Notes: generated by a model not told the origin, from the letters alone. A stretch of DNA of 64,000 bases from Achatina immaculata (GCA_009760885.1 CM019693.1:46878751-46942750), one strand, 5' to 3'. Shown: positions 23,490-34,505, counted from the first letter of the stretch. Numbers and translations are program-made.

Positions 23490-23930
23490 GAGCATTCATA
23501 TCCTTTTTGTGTACTCTACTCTTTCTGACCCTTCCGTTCATCGGCCCCCCCCCCCCACCCCCACCCCCAAATTGTCTTCTCACTTTTATCATGTGCAGCT
23601 TTTGTTTAGGCCAAAAGTAACTGATGGGAGCAATCTTAGGATTTCTAAAGCATAATGCCATGTTGTTTAACATACAGTACCTTTTATCATACCCCTTTTA
23701 CCCCATTTCTCAGCCAGTCATATGTTTCCAGCTTGTGTTTACTTATGTCTGTCTGGTCACATTTTGTGCTCTTCTTTATTACCATGAGGATACCAAAAAA
23801 TCTGTTTATTTTTTATCTTTTTGTTTTCCATGTTTTTATTTGTTGTGTTGTTTTTGTACATGATTCCTGAAAAAAGGCTTTTGCCCAAAATATTAGATTG
23901 TTGTATATTCATTTATACAAGATCATCTTA
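23490..23930 (+). mobile_element. Penelope-like element 3'UTR and tail (family 3)
   Basis: Diverged reverse-complement match to 16640-17030. It ends with the PLE-type tail AAAAAAGGCTTTTGCCCAAA (about 23871-23890). A C-run (CCCCCCCCCCACCCCCACCC) at 23546 is an added simple repeat. No coding potential. Confidence 0.65.
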
Positions 23931-23934
23931 CTAT

Positions 23935-24378
23935 TTAAAGATTTTTAAAGGCATGCATCTTTCCAATTGCAACATATGCCTGTGCGACCTGGACATTTAA
24001 CAAAACAGAAAGACATCAATGCCTTTGAATGTAAATGCTACAGGATCCATCATATTTGTAAATGCTTTCAAAAATTATGAACACAAAAAAGAACAAATAT
24101 ATCCATACTATAAGAACTTAATATTGAAGAAGGTTGGCCAGTAAAGAAGATTAAATAAAGAAAACTTCCATATTTTGGACACATTAAACATCATGATAAT
24201 CTAGAGAAGACCATCTTGGAAGGGTACATAATGGGAAAAAGAGAGGAAGACCAAGGCAATGATTGCTGCAAGACGTTGATGATCTGCAAATGGACTCATC
24301 GACAGCAGGGCATCTTGCTCACAACCGAGAGGCCTACAGGAGAGAAGTTAGGGAGACAAAGTTCCACAAGGGACATGA
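23935..24378 (+). pseudogene. RTE-like retrotransposon 3' end (group C)
   Basis: Diverged copy of 2060-2490: AFECKCYR, then RTNISIL-stop-ELNIEEGWP, LPYFGHIKHHDNLEKTILEG and the TRDMTD end with a GATTGACTGA tail. Several stops and small deletions. The tail abuts the truncated Tc1 transposase directly. Confidence 0.8.
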
Positions 24379-24382
24379 CTGA

Positions 24383-25270
24383 TTGACTGAGGAGCCTACA
24401 GGCGAGCATTTAAATGTGCAGCAGAATACCATCAGTCGACTTTGGCACCGTTTCCAAGCCACTGGCTCAGCTGAAGACCGGCATCGCAGTGGACAACCCA
24501 TGGTGACAACAGCAGCTGATGATCGCTTTATTCTGGTTCATTACCTCAGAAACAGGTTTACAACAGCTTCCTCAAGTGCCCAGTCATTGCTTGTAGGACG
24601 TCGTGTGTCTGATCAAACTGTCCGGAACAGACTGCATGAAGCTGGACTAGTGATACGACGACCTCACTTGTTTGGGCCAACCAGCATCGGCCCTGGGCAA
24701 CTGACAATCAATGGAGACGTGTCTGGTTTAGTGACGAATCTTCCTTTTTGTTGCACCGCTATAATATGCAGAGAAGGGTCTACCGTAGGCCAAATGAACG
24801 TTTTGCCGCACGGTGGTGGAGGTGTAATGGTATGGGGAATGATCAATTTCAACGGAAGGAGTCCATTGGTGCAGATTGAAGGAGGCTTGAATGCGCAGCG
24901 ATACGTCAATGAAATTCTTCGATCCCGTGTCCTTCCATTTTTGGCTGCACAAAGGTCTGTGTTTCAACAGGACAACGCCAGACCCCATTCTGCACGGTTC
25001 ACCACACAGTTCCTGACTGCCAACAACATTCTCATCCTTCTCTGGCCATCCCTGTCTCCAGACAAGAATCCAACTGAGCACCTATGGGATGAGCTGCAAA
25101 GACGTGTTTGTCGGCGAAACGTTTCTCCAGCCAATCGTCATGATCTGTGGCAGGCACTCCAGGAAGAGTGGGCAGCCATCCCACGTGCGAACATCAGTCA
25201 TCTGATCGCGTCTATGCCCAGGAGATGCCAGTCGCTGATCGATGCAAGCGGAGGCCACACATCATACTAA
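24383..25270 (+). pseudogene. Tc1-family transposase, 5'-truncated, one open frame despite two frameshifts
   Basis: A DDE transposase of the D,D34E type. Order: helix-turn-helix (NTISRLWHRFQATGS), GRP-like linker (RSGQP), second helix-turn-helix (SDQTVRNRLHEAGL). Then from about 24670 to 24820 the true Tc1 reading (WANQHRPW, RRVWFSDESSF with the first catalytic Asp) lies in another frame, so the open frame there is nonsense. The proper frame returns at GGGGVMVWGMI. FQQDNARPHSAR carries the second Asp, and the Glu of SPDKNPTEHLWDEL sits 34 residues later. The N-terminus before HLNVQQ is missing. The single long open frame is therefore misleading: it lacks catalytic residue 1. Confidence 0.9.
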
Positions 25271-25595
25271 CTTGAGAACCCCTGGGACTAATAAATTCTC
25301 GTCATACAGATGCAAGAAATTGTCAAGTGAATGTTTAAACCCTTAGTTATCATTATGTGCAATTTAAAAATGTTATTCATTCAATTTAAAAATCTATAGA
25401 ATATCAAAGTTATGGCTAAAATTGTGTCATCAGTAGTTGTGCATTTCTTGGACAGCATATGTTTCTCCGCGTGCCCCGCCATCCGTCCACGCGCATGTTT
25501 GCTGATAGTTCCTGCCAAATGTTGCTTGTTCACGATGCGTTTTCTGCCACACAGTTCAAATGTCCTGCCAGAACCTTTAATTTATCCTGGCTCCA
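25271..25595 (+). other. 3' flank of the Tc1 element, terminal repeat not confirmed
   Basis: Downstream of the stop the sequence looks like a Tc1 3' region. Because the 5' end of the element is lost there is no partner with which to define the terminal inverted repeat. Confidence 0.4.
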
Positions 25596-25596
25596 G

Positions 25597-26062
25597 CTAT
25601 CTCTTCGGATCTACATTGTTCTTCCGTTCCCGCTCTTCATTTTCCCGCAGTCTGTCCAATACATCTTTAGCAATGTTCCCCTTGTCCATTGTCAGACTGC
25701 CATTTATTTTACCCGATCCAGCAAGTCTATCTGCCACATCATTGCCATGTACTTTTGCATGCGCTGGACAGTAAAGCCAAGTTAGGCTTGTCAAAGTTGA
25801 ACCCATTGTTTTCGAAGCAGTTTCTTCTCAGTCTCATGAAGCATAGTATGTGAATCCGTCACAATGACACCATTAACAACATCATGAGCAACTAGCTATA
25901 CCATTGCCGCCGACAAAGCTTCAGTTTCCATTCGCATGCTTGAAGCGGTGACTTCAAAGGCTTGAGAACCCTGTGCCACTACTTTTCAATGTAGGTAGAC
26001 AACAGAACCCCACCCACTTCTGCTAGTCCAAGTCACTGAGCCATCTGTATATATTACCATGT
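25597..26062 (-). pseudogene. RNase H domain of a non-LTR retrotransposon, with stops
   Basis: Minus strand: MVIYTDGSVTWTSRSGWGS (first catalytic Asp, YTDGS), then SSMRMETEALSAA (the Glu), then GVIVTDSHTML (second Asp), then LTWLYCPAHAKVHGNDVADR (the GN..AD end with the last Asp). This is the order of an RNase H such as those at the C-terminus of I/R1/Jockey-type elements, which degrades RNA in RNA-DNA hybrids. At least three stops and a frameshift interrupt it. A second fragment of the same kind is at 29590-29725. Confidence 0.8.
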
Positions 26063-26084
26063 CGGAAGACCCACAGTGAGGCTG

Positions 26085-26390
26085 GATGCGGTCTTGGACC
26101 CAAAGTTCAATCTAAAGTTCAAAATGACCGGCAAAGTATGTAATTTACTTATGACAAACTAAATGCAGAAGAAACTTTAGTTTTTAAAGTACCACTGGTT
26201 TTTTTTTTTTCACTGACATGAAATTTCACGAAATAAAATCTGATTCACAATTCTAAGTGAACAAATAAAATGTAAAGAAATCCTGTTTACTTTACTTTAC
26301 TTTTACATACTTTACTTTATCCTTCCTCTTGTACTATGAGGTGTCGAGGGGAGATGGAATTTGTGTTTTTTTTTTTTTTGACAATTTGAG
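26085..26390. repeat. AT-rich spacer with a TTTAC simple repeat
   Basis: No coding content. A (TTTAC)n-like stretch lies at 26287-26325 and long T runs at 26200 and 26372. Confidence 0.6.
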
Positions 26391-26399
26391 TGGGCTAGT

Positions 26400-26935
26400 G
26401 ATTTTCATGCCATAATTCGTGAGTACTTCTCTAATCCCATCTATCCATCTTTTAAGCGTTTCTGGTAATCCACTGGTCGTTTGTAACAATAAACTCATTC
26501 AGTTCTGATAAGTTTGGGTTTGCTTCTTTCGCCATTTTGTCCATGTAGATTATAAATAATAGCGGTGATAATATGTGGCCCTGTCTAACTCTAGTTGTTA
26601 CTCTGAACCAACTCGTGTTTTCTGTTGTTGTCCTTACTGCACTTTAATATTTTTGTATAATGACCTTATGTTCTGTAATAGATGTTCTGGTACCCTACAT
26701 TCTTCTAATACTGTCCACAGCTTATTTCTGTTCACCATATCAAAAGCTTTTTCTTGATCCACAAAAATGATATCAAGTTCCCCATCATATTCAATGACTT
26801 TTTCACAGGCTTGTCGGATCGTAAATATTGCATCAGTACAGCTTCTTACGTTCCTAAGTTCATTAGTAATCATAGGATGGCATTTCTGCACTCTGAACAT
26901 TCCCATATGTGCTCCCCTTTCAACATCCAATCACG
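26400..26935 (-). pseudogene. reverse transcriptase fragment (RTE-like, group F)
   Basis: Minus strand frame 26930-26634: NVRSCTDAIFTIRQACEKVI then DIIFVDQEKAFDMVNRNKLW, the fingers and motif A of an RT (F.D.EKAFD.V.R..LW) with its Asp present (FVDQEKAFD). A remainder downstream to about 26400 has no intact motif C. The family differs from groups A-E. A 26-bp tandem pair (AGAACCACTGGTTGTAAGTA) adjoins at 26947-26997. Confidence 0.75.
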
Positions 26936-27179
26936 CACCAGCTGATAGAACCACTGGTTGTAAGTAACGGCTAGAACCACTGGTTGTAAGTAACGCGCTA
27001 AACCTTTCCGTTCAGAAAAATGTTCACTTTCTCTCTCCTCCCATAACTCTATCACCCTCCTGATTTGATTGTTATCATCCAGCCCGATACCCTCCCCATA
27101 CGCAGCCTGTCCAAATTGGCTCTTGCAATTTCCTTTTTGTCCATTCTAAAGGTACCCTGAATAGTAGCTGGGTCTGCTA

Positions 27180-28160
27180 GTGTGGCCGAAGGGACCAGGT
27201 CAGCGCCTCGTAGTAGATAAAGTTAACGCAAGCACGCGGGAAAAAGGGGAGTGAGAGATCAGAGCAGTCAGTCTCGCGTCCTGTGTTTTCGTAAGGTAAG
27301 GCGCGAAATTAAAATTGTGCGTCGTTCATAGTAAATATTGTGCATATGTGCCTAACTGGGATAGAGCTGAAGTTTTGTGTAACAAATCACACGCCACCTC
27401 TGTGATGTTGTTATCGTGAGTGATCTGTGTGTATACGTAAAATCGTGTTATATGAATTGCATATAGTTGTTATAAATAGTCATATGACAATAGGTAGTCG
27501 AGAGCTAAGGATGATGGTTAAAGCTGTATTGTTTTCTTGCAGTTATCGAGCATACTTAGCGTGGCACTGAAATTGTTTATGTGATCAGGTTGTTATCACC
27601 ATTGATTGAATTGATTATGTGTTGATTATGTTGACCATTCTATGCATTATAGTGAAGTTAGGAGCCTTGCACAAGGAAGGGTGCAAGGAGGAGCCACCGG
27701 TGCTGTAGGCGCAATGAGGGGTGTCATTGGGTGGAAGGAGGTTAAGAGTTACGGAAACAAGAGAAGATTGCGCAGACAACAGACTAGTTATTCAAGGAGA
27801 TGCGAAATGGGGCTACCAGGTGAAGAATGCACCAATGACCAATATCATAAGGTAGATAACAGAGTAAGAAGATGTGGGGCCAGAAGAGGGCAGGGAAATC
27901 ACAGAAGCAGCAGATGCGTATAAGGGAAGGAAGTGGAGAAGCAACTCATAATAGAGACAATTATGTCAATTGATATATAATTAAGCATCATATTATTAAG
28001 TGTTGGAAATTTTGACATTCGTGTTATGTACTTTGTGTTGTCGTCACAGTTTAGTTATTCACGTTAATAAACAGTGTGAGCTGATAATTGTACTTAAACC
28101 TTCTAGTTAAGTGTCTTCTATTTATGTGGACATTGTCGTAACACTATACGTATTGTAGGC
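27180..28160. promoter_or_regulatory. CpG-richer segment, possible solo LTR or untranslated first exon
   Basis: This stretch stands out from its surroundings by many CpG dinucleotides (for example CAAGCACGCGGG, GCGCGAAATT, TCTCGCGTCC) and a donor-like TTCGTAAG/GTAAGG at about 27293. It begins near TGTGGCCGAAGGG (27179) and ends near AATAAACAG (28066) and GTCGTAACA (28136-28144), a TG...CA outline of about 960 bases that would suit an LTR. No flanking target duplication or partner LTR was found. The 93-codon frame at 27642 has no recognisable similarity. Confidence 0.3.
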
Positions 28161-28164
28161 TGAT

Positions 28165-28178
28165 AGTTAATATACTCA
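28165..28178. repeat. 14-bp target-site duplication, left copy
   Basis: AGTTAATATACTCA here equals 29532-29545 exactly; the two bracket the RTE-D insertion. Confidence 0.85.
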
Positions 28179-29531
28179 AACAACCAAAGAAGGTTGGCCT
28201 CAGAGATTGTGGTAACTGGAGAGGCATTACCCTACTGCCACTCACCAGTAAAGTATTTTGCAGAATAATCAACAGAATTGTACCAGCACTTGAGGGAAAA
28301 CTTCAGAAAGAGCAGGCAGATTTAGGAAAGGAAGATCATGCATAGACTACATATTTGTACTTAGACAAATATTAGAACAGGCAAATGAGTGGCATAGCAC
28401 AACATATACATTGTTTATAGATTTTGAGAAAGCCTTTGACAGTGTCAACAGAGATGCACTGTGGAAAATCCTAAGATGGCATGGCCTCCCCCATAAAATA
28501 GTTAATGTAATCAAAGCCCTATACGAGGGTTTTCAGTGCAAAGTGATCTGTGGAGAACATACCTCCAGCAGCTTTAGGGTACAAACAGGAGTGAAACAGG
28601 GATGTGTACTATCACCAACATTATTTATCTTGGCAGTAGACTGGTTAATGAAGGAGGCAACATCAGACAAACGCAGAGGATTACAATGGACCCTTGACAC
28701 AGTGCTGGAGGACCTTGACTTTGCGGACGATATTTGTCTATTATCAAGCAGTCACAAAGATATGCAAGATAAAATAAACAAGCTAACTCAGAATGCAAAC
28801 AACATAGGACTAAAGATCAACGTAGGAAAGACAAAGTTAATGAAGCAAAATGTGAACAACAGAAATGTACTCAGAGTAGACAACAAGTTAGTGGAGGAGG
28901 TAAACGAATTTGTATACCTTGGCAGTAGAGTAGTAGAAAATAAAGACAGCACAGAGGACATCAACAGCAGACTTATTAGAGCAAACCAGGCTTTTGCAAT
29001 GCTACAGACTGTATGGAAATCTAAAAAAAAAAAAAAACTAAGCATGAATACGAAGATCAGGATATTTAAGAGTCTGTTCTAAGTGTACTACTCTGTGGAA
29101 GTGAATGCTGGAAAATCACCAAAACCATAGAAAACAAGTTGAATTCTTTCCAGACCAAATGTTTACGAAGAATTAGAAAAATATTTTGATCAAACACCAT
29201 AAGAAATAACATCTTGTCGGCAGAAATGCAGATGAAGCCACTGACAGCAATTATTGAGGAAAGACACTGGCGATGGTTGGGACAAGTGCTCCGAATGACT
29301 GACAACTCACTACCAAAAATAGCACTAAGATGGACACCACAGGGGAGCAGAAGTAAGGGTAGACCAAAAGAGACATGGAGAAGAACAACAGAAAGGATGT
29401 TGAGCAATAGAGGGCTGACCCTGGCAACAGCAGAAAAAAGGCAAAGGACAGGCATTTGTGGAAAACCCTTGCGTAAGCCCCATGTGCCCTGGGCACTTAA
29501 GGTTCAGACAGAGAGAGAGACAGAGAGAGAG
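28179..29531 (+). mobile_element. RTE-D retrotransposon, 5'-truncated, with 14-bp target duplication
   Basis: Starts within the RT (NWRGITLLPLTSKVF around 28215) and continues through the complete palm to the C-terminus and a GAGA-rich 3' tail (29504-29531). 5' truncation plus a perfect 14-bp duplication is the signature of target-primed reverse transcription. The 3' part occurs again at 61706-62120. Confidence 0.92.
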
Positions 29532-29537
29532 AGTTAA
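28411..29537 (+). pseudogene. RTE-D reverse transcriptase
   Basis: The frame 28411-29082 contains FIDFEKAFDSVNRDALWKIL (motif A, Asp present), GVKQGCVLSPTLFILAVDWL (motif B), LDFADDICLLSS (motif C, both aspartates intact) and KINVGKTKLMK (motif D/thumb). An A-run at 29027-29038 lies near the break at about 29080, then the C-terminal part resumes in another frame at 29214 (RRWRWLG-type HWRWLGQVLRM, KGRPKETWRRTTE). The upstream fingers contain stops (about 28330-28410). The palm is well preserved, so this is among the younger RTE copies here. Confidence 0.88.
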
Positions 29538-29589
29538 TATACTCAGAGTGATGCTGTCCCAAGTGGCCAGACTGCTACAGAGTGGAAAA

Positions 29590-29725
29590 CTAGAACCTTT
29601 TATATTTCCCATATAGGCTGATACAGAGGCAAAGTTTACACTAGCTTGTCTGCTTTCTCGTTACTTTTGACTCCAGCATAACTTGGGCAATAAATCCACG
29701 TCAGACTCAGTAACAAAAAGACCTC
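29590..29725 (-). pseudogene. second RNase H fragment of a non-LTR retrotransposon
   Basis: Minus strand: TWIYCPSYAGVKSNEKADKL, equivalent to LTWLYCPAHAKVHGNDVADR at 25.7 kb and to the GN..AD end of RNase H. Only this part is visible and it ends at a stop. It lies just outside the right target duplication of the RTE-D insertion. Confidence 0.7.
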
Positions 29726-30461
29726 TAGAAATTGGACTCACTCCATTCAGGAAAAAAAAAATTACTCAAAAGAAATGAGAAAACCACTTCATCAATCCAT
29801 GAATTACATCTGTATTCGTGAAAACTTGTGACATTTCTAGGCATGTCGTGAACACAGAGAAAAGTATTAATGCATAAAAATTCATTGAGCATTCACATAT
29901 GACATCAACATACATTCAAAATGGATGAGCTCACTGAAATGACACAAAGAGCAAGCTCAACGCAGTAATGGCAAAATGACAAAGTTTCAAAACGCACGTA
30001 CAGTAAAACACAGCAACTGCAATTTCAATGAAATACGGTTAATCAACATATCAATATGGCATGATCAAATAATGGTGATTCATGATACACACTTAATACT
30101 CTTATGTAAAAAACATTAACAGTTCACCGAAAACTTCATCTTCACTATATCAATCACGTGCTCTACTTCTTACAATAAAACTTACAGTTAAATTCACATA
30201 AAACAAACATCAGACATACAACTTTCACAACTTGAGGCGCATGTGGAGATCATGGCGTTTGATTTACAAACAGATCACACTCATACTCATCACACAAATT
30301 ACAATAAAACGCCCCCTCATTTCCGTGTCCGTAGCTCAACAAAGAAGAAAAGACGAATGAACTGATCATCTACACATTACTGACTGAACAATATACACTA
30401 GCCAGTCAGCTGCACACACGAGGCGCTATTTTTACCTTTTCGGTCGGCTGCTCCGATAAAA
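29726..30461. other. no gene recognised
   Basis: AT-rich, many short A runs, no recognisable protein or repeat. Its right end meets the inverted PLE tail. Confidence 0.5.
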
Positions 30462-30839
30462 GCCAAAGTATAGATTCACATGAATGCTATTTTTAAAAAA
30501 ATTAATTAAACAGAGCACTAAGCTGTAATCTTGTAAGAAGACGTGGCTTGTCCGACGATGTGTGTCAGAAGTGGGCAGGGTAAACCATGGAGATTGTTTA
30601 AATGGAGACCTGTGATGTGTGATCGGTGGGTTGTAACTGGGGGTGCTGGGTGGGGGAACCATGGAGGGGAGAGAGAGTGGTACGATGTTAACCTAGACAG
30701 GAGAAGGTGAAATAGATTATTATAGTTAGGGTAGAGGGGTTGCAATGTGATGCTGTGAGGAGGTTCTGAACTATGTGTAACAAGTGAGAAGGGAGTGGAA
30801 CTTAGTGGAGAGGGACTATAATTATTGAAGAGGAGAATG

Positions 30840-31280
30840 TGACAACCATGTTCTCCTTCTTCTTATCAAACACATACACACCAGACAACCATGTTCTCCT
30901 TCTTCTTTTATCAAACACATTATACACGTCACAAATCGCCAGCTTTACCACGTCTCTGGCAAAGAACATAAACTTAACCGACTCCTACCACAACCGGTCT
31001 CTTCTGCTTCTAAAGGTGATCCACCCTCCAATCGGCCCCTCTCTTCTGCCACATCTGACTAACAGGCTTCTATCTCACTTGACCATCGAACTTCTTTAAC
31101 ACCTCCCGACCAACCTTCCCAGATTACACAGCGCCTTCAAGTTCTCACACCCACAATATGATACCCCTTCTCCTCCTCCAACCTCTAATGTTGCCTGTGT
31201 CTCCCCCCCACACCGACTTGCCCCTTTCTGATGATGAAAAACAAGTCATCGGCAAAGGCTTAAATTTATTCCTATCTGCC
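30840..31280 (+). pseudogene. PLE copy A, N-terminal part of the RT protein
   Basis: The plus strand carries a broken coding region ending in DDEKQVIGKGLNLFLSA, the equivalent of SADELSVLGKGLQF in the copy at 37.94 kb. A 45-base phrase (ACAACCATGTTCTCCTTCTT) is repeated at 30842 and 30886. The frame ends at the RTE-A insertion. Confidence 0.65.
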
Positions 31281-32060
31281 CGATATTAACAACCTTCGAT
31301 ATGCTGATAACACAGTAATGATAGCTGAGAACCAACAAGACCTGCAAAATCTCTTGGATAAATTTGCCAAAGAAAGTGAACAGAAAGGCCTTATTTTGAA
31401 CATCAAAAAGACAGAGACTATGGTTATATCTAAGAAACAGAATCCACCAGCATGCAGTATAAAATTAAATGGAACTATTCTAAAGCAGGTGAAGAAATTC
31501 AAATACCTTGGAGCAGTAATAACTTCAGATGGGAAATGCAGAACAGAAATTAGAAACAGAATAGACCAAGCAAAGAATGCATTTCAGAGAATGAGAAACA
31601 TATTAACCAACACATCCTTATCAATGAATGTTAGAAAACGAGTCATAAAATGCTATACTGAACCACTCTTGTTATATGGAAGTGAATCATGGACAATGGG
31701 CAAGTCTGCACAAAAATCATTGGAAGCAGCAGAAATGTGGTTTATTAGAAGAATGTTGTGAATCACCTGGACAGCAAAAATAACTAATGAAGAATGTATG
31801 AGAAGAGCTGGAGATACAAAAAATCTTGTACAAAAAATAAGAGAGAAACAATGTACGTTCATAGGATATGCAATGAGAAGAGGAGGCACTGAAAATATTA
31901 TAACAACAGGAAAAATAGAAGGAAGAAGATCAAGAGGAAGACCAAGAGAAATGAATACTGGACAGTCTGACGGGATGGTGTGAGAGGAGATCACCAACTG
32001 AGCTAATGGCCTGCATGAAGGATTATGAACTCTGATGAAGCATACCAGCCAACGCTAGTC
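31281..32060 (+). pseudogene. RTE-A 3' fragment inserted in PLE copy A
   Basis: Starts at RT motif [17 protein letters not shown] (YADN for YADD), then [38 protein letters not shown], and ends GRRSRGRPREM followed by CCAGCCAACGCTAGTCGGCA, the shared RTE-A 3' end, and ATGA repeats. Near-identical to 12332-13130 (minus strand). The frame is open over 147 codons but is only the C-terminal third. Insertion split the PLE coding sequence. Confidence 0.85.
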
Positions 32061-32089
32061 GGCATTGCACCTGATGACCACTGAAACCT

Positions 32090-33775
32090 TCCCTGGGGCT
32101 TCTCAAGCTTTGGATCTGTAAATTGATACGACGTGGTGTGGAATCCAAAACCTCCGACCAGCAACACTTTGATATTTCAACCTAAACAAGGGAGAACCCA
32201 AAGCAATGTTCAAACTCCGACGTCGAGGTGACATTGTAATAAAACCGGCAGATAAGACATCGAATCTCCTAGTTTGGAAAAAAAGATTTATATATTGTGG
32301 AAGGAATGTCCCAACTCAGCAATATAAAATTCTCAAAATCGTCAAAACGATGCTATCCGTTTAAATAATGACAAAGTGGAAACAGCCATTAAAGACTTGA
32401 TTTCAGAAGGTAGCCTCCCACCCCAAGTTGTTTCTCTTCACATCAAGGACAGCTGGTTAGGCAACCCCATCTTCTATCTTCTTCCTAAAATCTACAAACC
32501 GGGTCATCCTAGACGTAAAGTTGTATCAGCATGCTCATGCCCCATTGAGCACATTTTTTACTTTTGGGACAGCATTTTCCAGCCGAAAGTACACAAACTA
32601 CCCTTATTTGAAAGATTTCAACCACGCCTTAACAACTTTTGATACGATCACACCCTCTCAACACCACACCTATCACATCTTTCTCCTTGATGTCTGCTCC
32701 CTATACACCTCCATCCATATGATGATGGGCTCTTATCACTCAGCTATTTTCTCGACAAAGACCTTCACCCCACCACTAACACTGACACCATAATCAGACT
32801 TACACAGCTAGTACTAAACCTAAATTCTTTCGAATTCAACGGCGAATACTTTGAGCAAATTAATGGTGTTGCCATGGGAACGAAAATGGGTCCCAGTTAT
32901 GCATGTTTATTTATTGGCTTTCTGGAAGTCAAATTATGGGAAACCTACACTGGCAGACTTCCAGAATTCTATAAAAGGTACATCGATTATGGCATTGGAA
33001 TCAGAAGTATGCCACAGGAAGACCTAATTTTTTGTTAATTCGCCAACTCACTCAATAATAACATAAAATTCACTTATGAAATGTCTGACAAGTCTGTCAA
33101 CTTTTTAGACATTAAAATTTCTATTGGCACAAACAAGATTGTCACCTCTTTATTTTACAATCCCACCACAGCTAAACCTATTTACATTACACCTTCTCCC
33201 ATCCTGAAGCCTGTAAGAACTCCATCCCATACTCCAAATTCATCCGTCTTCGCTGCATATGTCAGGATAATTTGGACTTTATAGATCAGTCCAACAAGTT
33301 AATAGAATTTTCCCGTCATCGCCACTACCCAGAAAATGTCCTTCGTGAAACCTTCAACCGTATCCAACTAGTGAGCTGCAAAGAAGTATTCAGAAAAAAG
33401 CCTGTTACTCCATCGGACAGAGTTAAGTTAGTACTGCCTCTGAACCCGCACAATTAGATGGTTAAGAAAATTCTTTATCGTCATCTGCTACTAATCCAAC
33501 TCGACCCGACAATAGTGACATTTTCTCTGATCCACCCCTGTTGGCATACAAACGTGAGTCAAATCTCAAGGACATCCTCGTCCACTGCCACTTGAAGCCA
33601 AGCCTTACATATGTTGGCACCAGAAAATGTAACAGACCCCGCTGCATTACCTGCCCTGTAGTCTGGGAAACGAAAACGATCATCTTTCCCAAAACTATCC
33701 TCACTCTTCGTGAGGGATTCACATGCGAGTCCCGTAATATGATATATGTCATCTATGCAAAATATGCAGGATAAC
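32090..33775 (+). pseudogene. PLE copy A, reverse transcriptase, many stops and frameshifts
   Basis: Recognisable blocks: RRRGDIVIKPADK (32220), LGNPIFYLLPKIYKPGHPRR (32458), SACSCPIEH (32528), motif A region LDVCSLYTSIH (around 32690), NGVAMGTKMGPSYACLF (32865), motif C YIDYGIGI where YIDDGIGI is expected (32980; the second catalytic Asp is Tyr), then KSVNFLDIKISIGTNK. PLE RTs prime at nicked DNA and are related to telomerase. At least four frame changes and the lost Asp mean no activity. Confidence 0.85.
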
Positions 33776-34049
33776 GTATACTGCTGAGACTGGCCTCAGA
33801 TTAGGGGACCGAATGCAGAAACATCTGTATGATATCGCCCAGCATGCTTCGAAAGCAGTCCCAAATCATTTCATTGACCCCAATCACAGAGGCAAATCTG
33901 ATTTTCTGGTAACAGCCATCAAACAATGTCACGCATATGACACAAGAGGCCTGGCGCTTGAGAACCACTGCATTCGGAATTATGGGACGCTGGAACCACA
34001 TGGGTTAAACTCGCTATTCAGCTACACCCAACAATCTCCTCTTCAATAA
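33541..34049 (+). pseudogene. PLE copy A, GIY-YIG endonuclease domain
   Basis: A Cys-rich linker (GTRKCNRPRCITCPV) leads to FTCESRNMIYVIYAKYAG, then a frameshift near 33770 with a Tyr/Ile-Glu loss, then TGLRLGDRMQKHLYDIAQ and FLVTAIKQC. In the copy at 61.0-61.4 kb the same stretch reads YVIVCKRCRITYIGETG without a break. GIY-YIG domains cleave DNA at the insertion site in PLEs. Here the catalytic core is disrupted. Confidence 0.8.
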
Positions 34050-34445
34050 TTATAGTCCCTCTCCACTAAGCTCCACTCCCTTCTTACTTGTTACACATAG
34101 TTCAGAACCTCCTCACAGCATCACATTGCAACCCTTCTACCCTAACTATAATAATCTATTTCACCTTCTCCTGGCTAGGTTAACATTGTATCACTCTCTA
34201 CCCTTCACGGTTTCCCCACCCACTACCCCCTGTTACAACCCACCGACCACATATCACAGGTCTCCATTTAAACAGTCTCTACGCCCTACCATGCCCATTT
34301 CTGACACATCGTCGGACAAGCCACATCTTCTTGCAAGATTACAGCTAAGTTCTGTATTAATTAATTAATTATTTTTTAAAATAACATTCATGCGAATCTA
34401 TACTTTATCTCCTCTCTCTATTTCTTCGTACTGTATGTTTTTGTA

Positions 34446-34505
34446 TGATTAAGGCTCACGCCGAAACGTCACTACTTTGTAGTCGTTAAGTAATAAAGCT
34501 GCTCC
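34446..34505 (+). ncRNA. possible degenerate hammerhead-like motif in the PLE tail
   Basis: TGATTAAGGCTCACGCCGAA ends a mini-helix GGC/TCAC/GCC followed by GAAA, then ACG..ACTAC TTT GTAGT CGT, which can pair as a stem. This is the order core - stem II - GAAA - stem III of a hammerhead ribozyme, a motif known in PLE terminal repeats, but the CUGAUGA core is altered (AUGAUUA). AATAAA follows at 34490. Probably non-catalytic. Inference only. Confidence 0.35.

Noticed and set aside
27642..27923. 93-codon Arg/Gly-rich frame as a gene
   Set aside because: No family resemblance, no splice or polyadenylation context that fits it; kept only inside the possible LTR/promoter entry.
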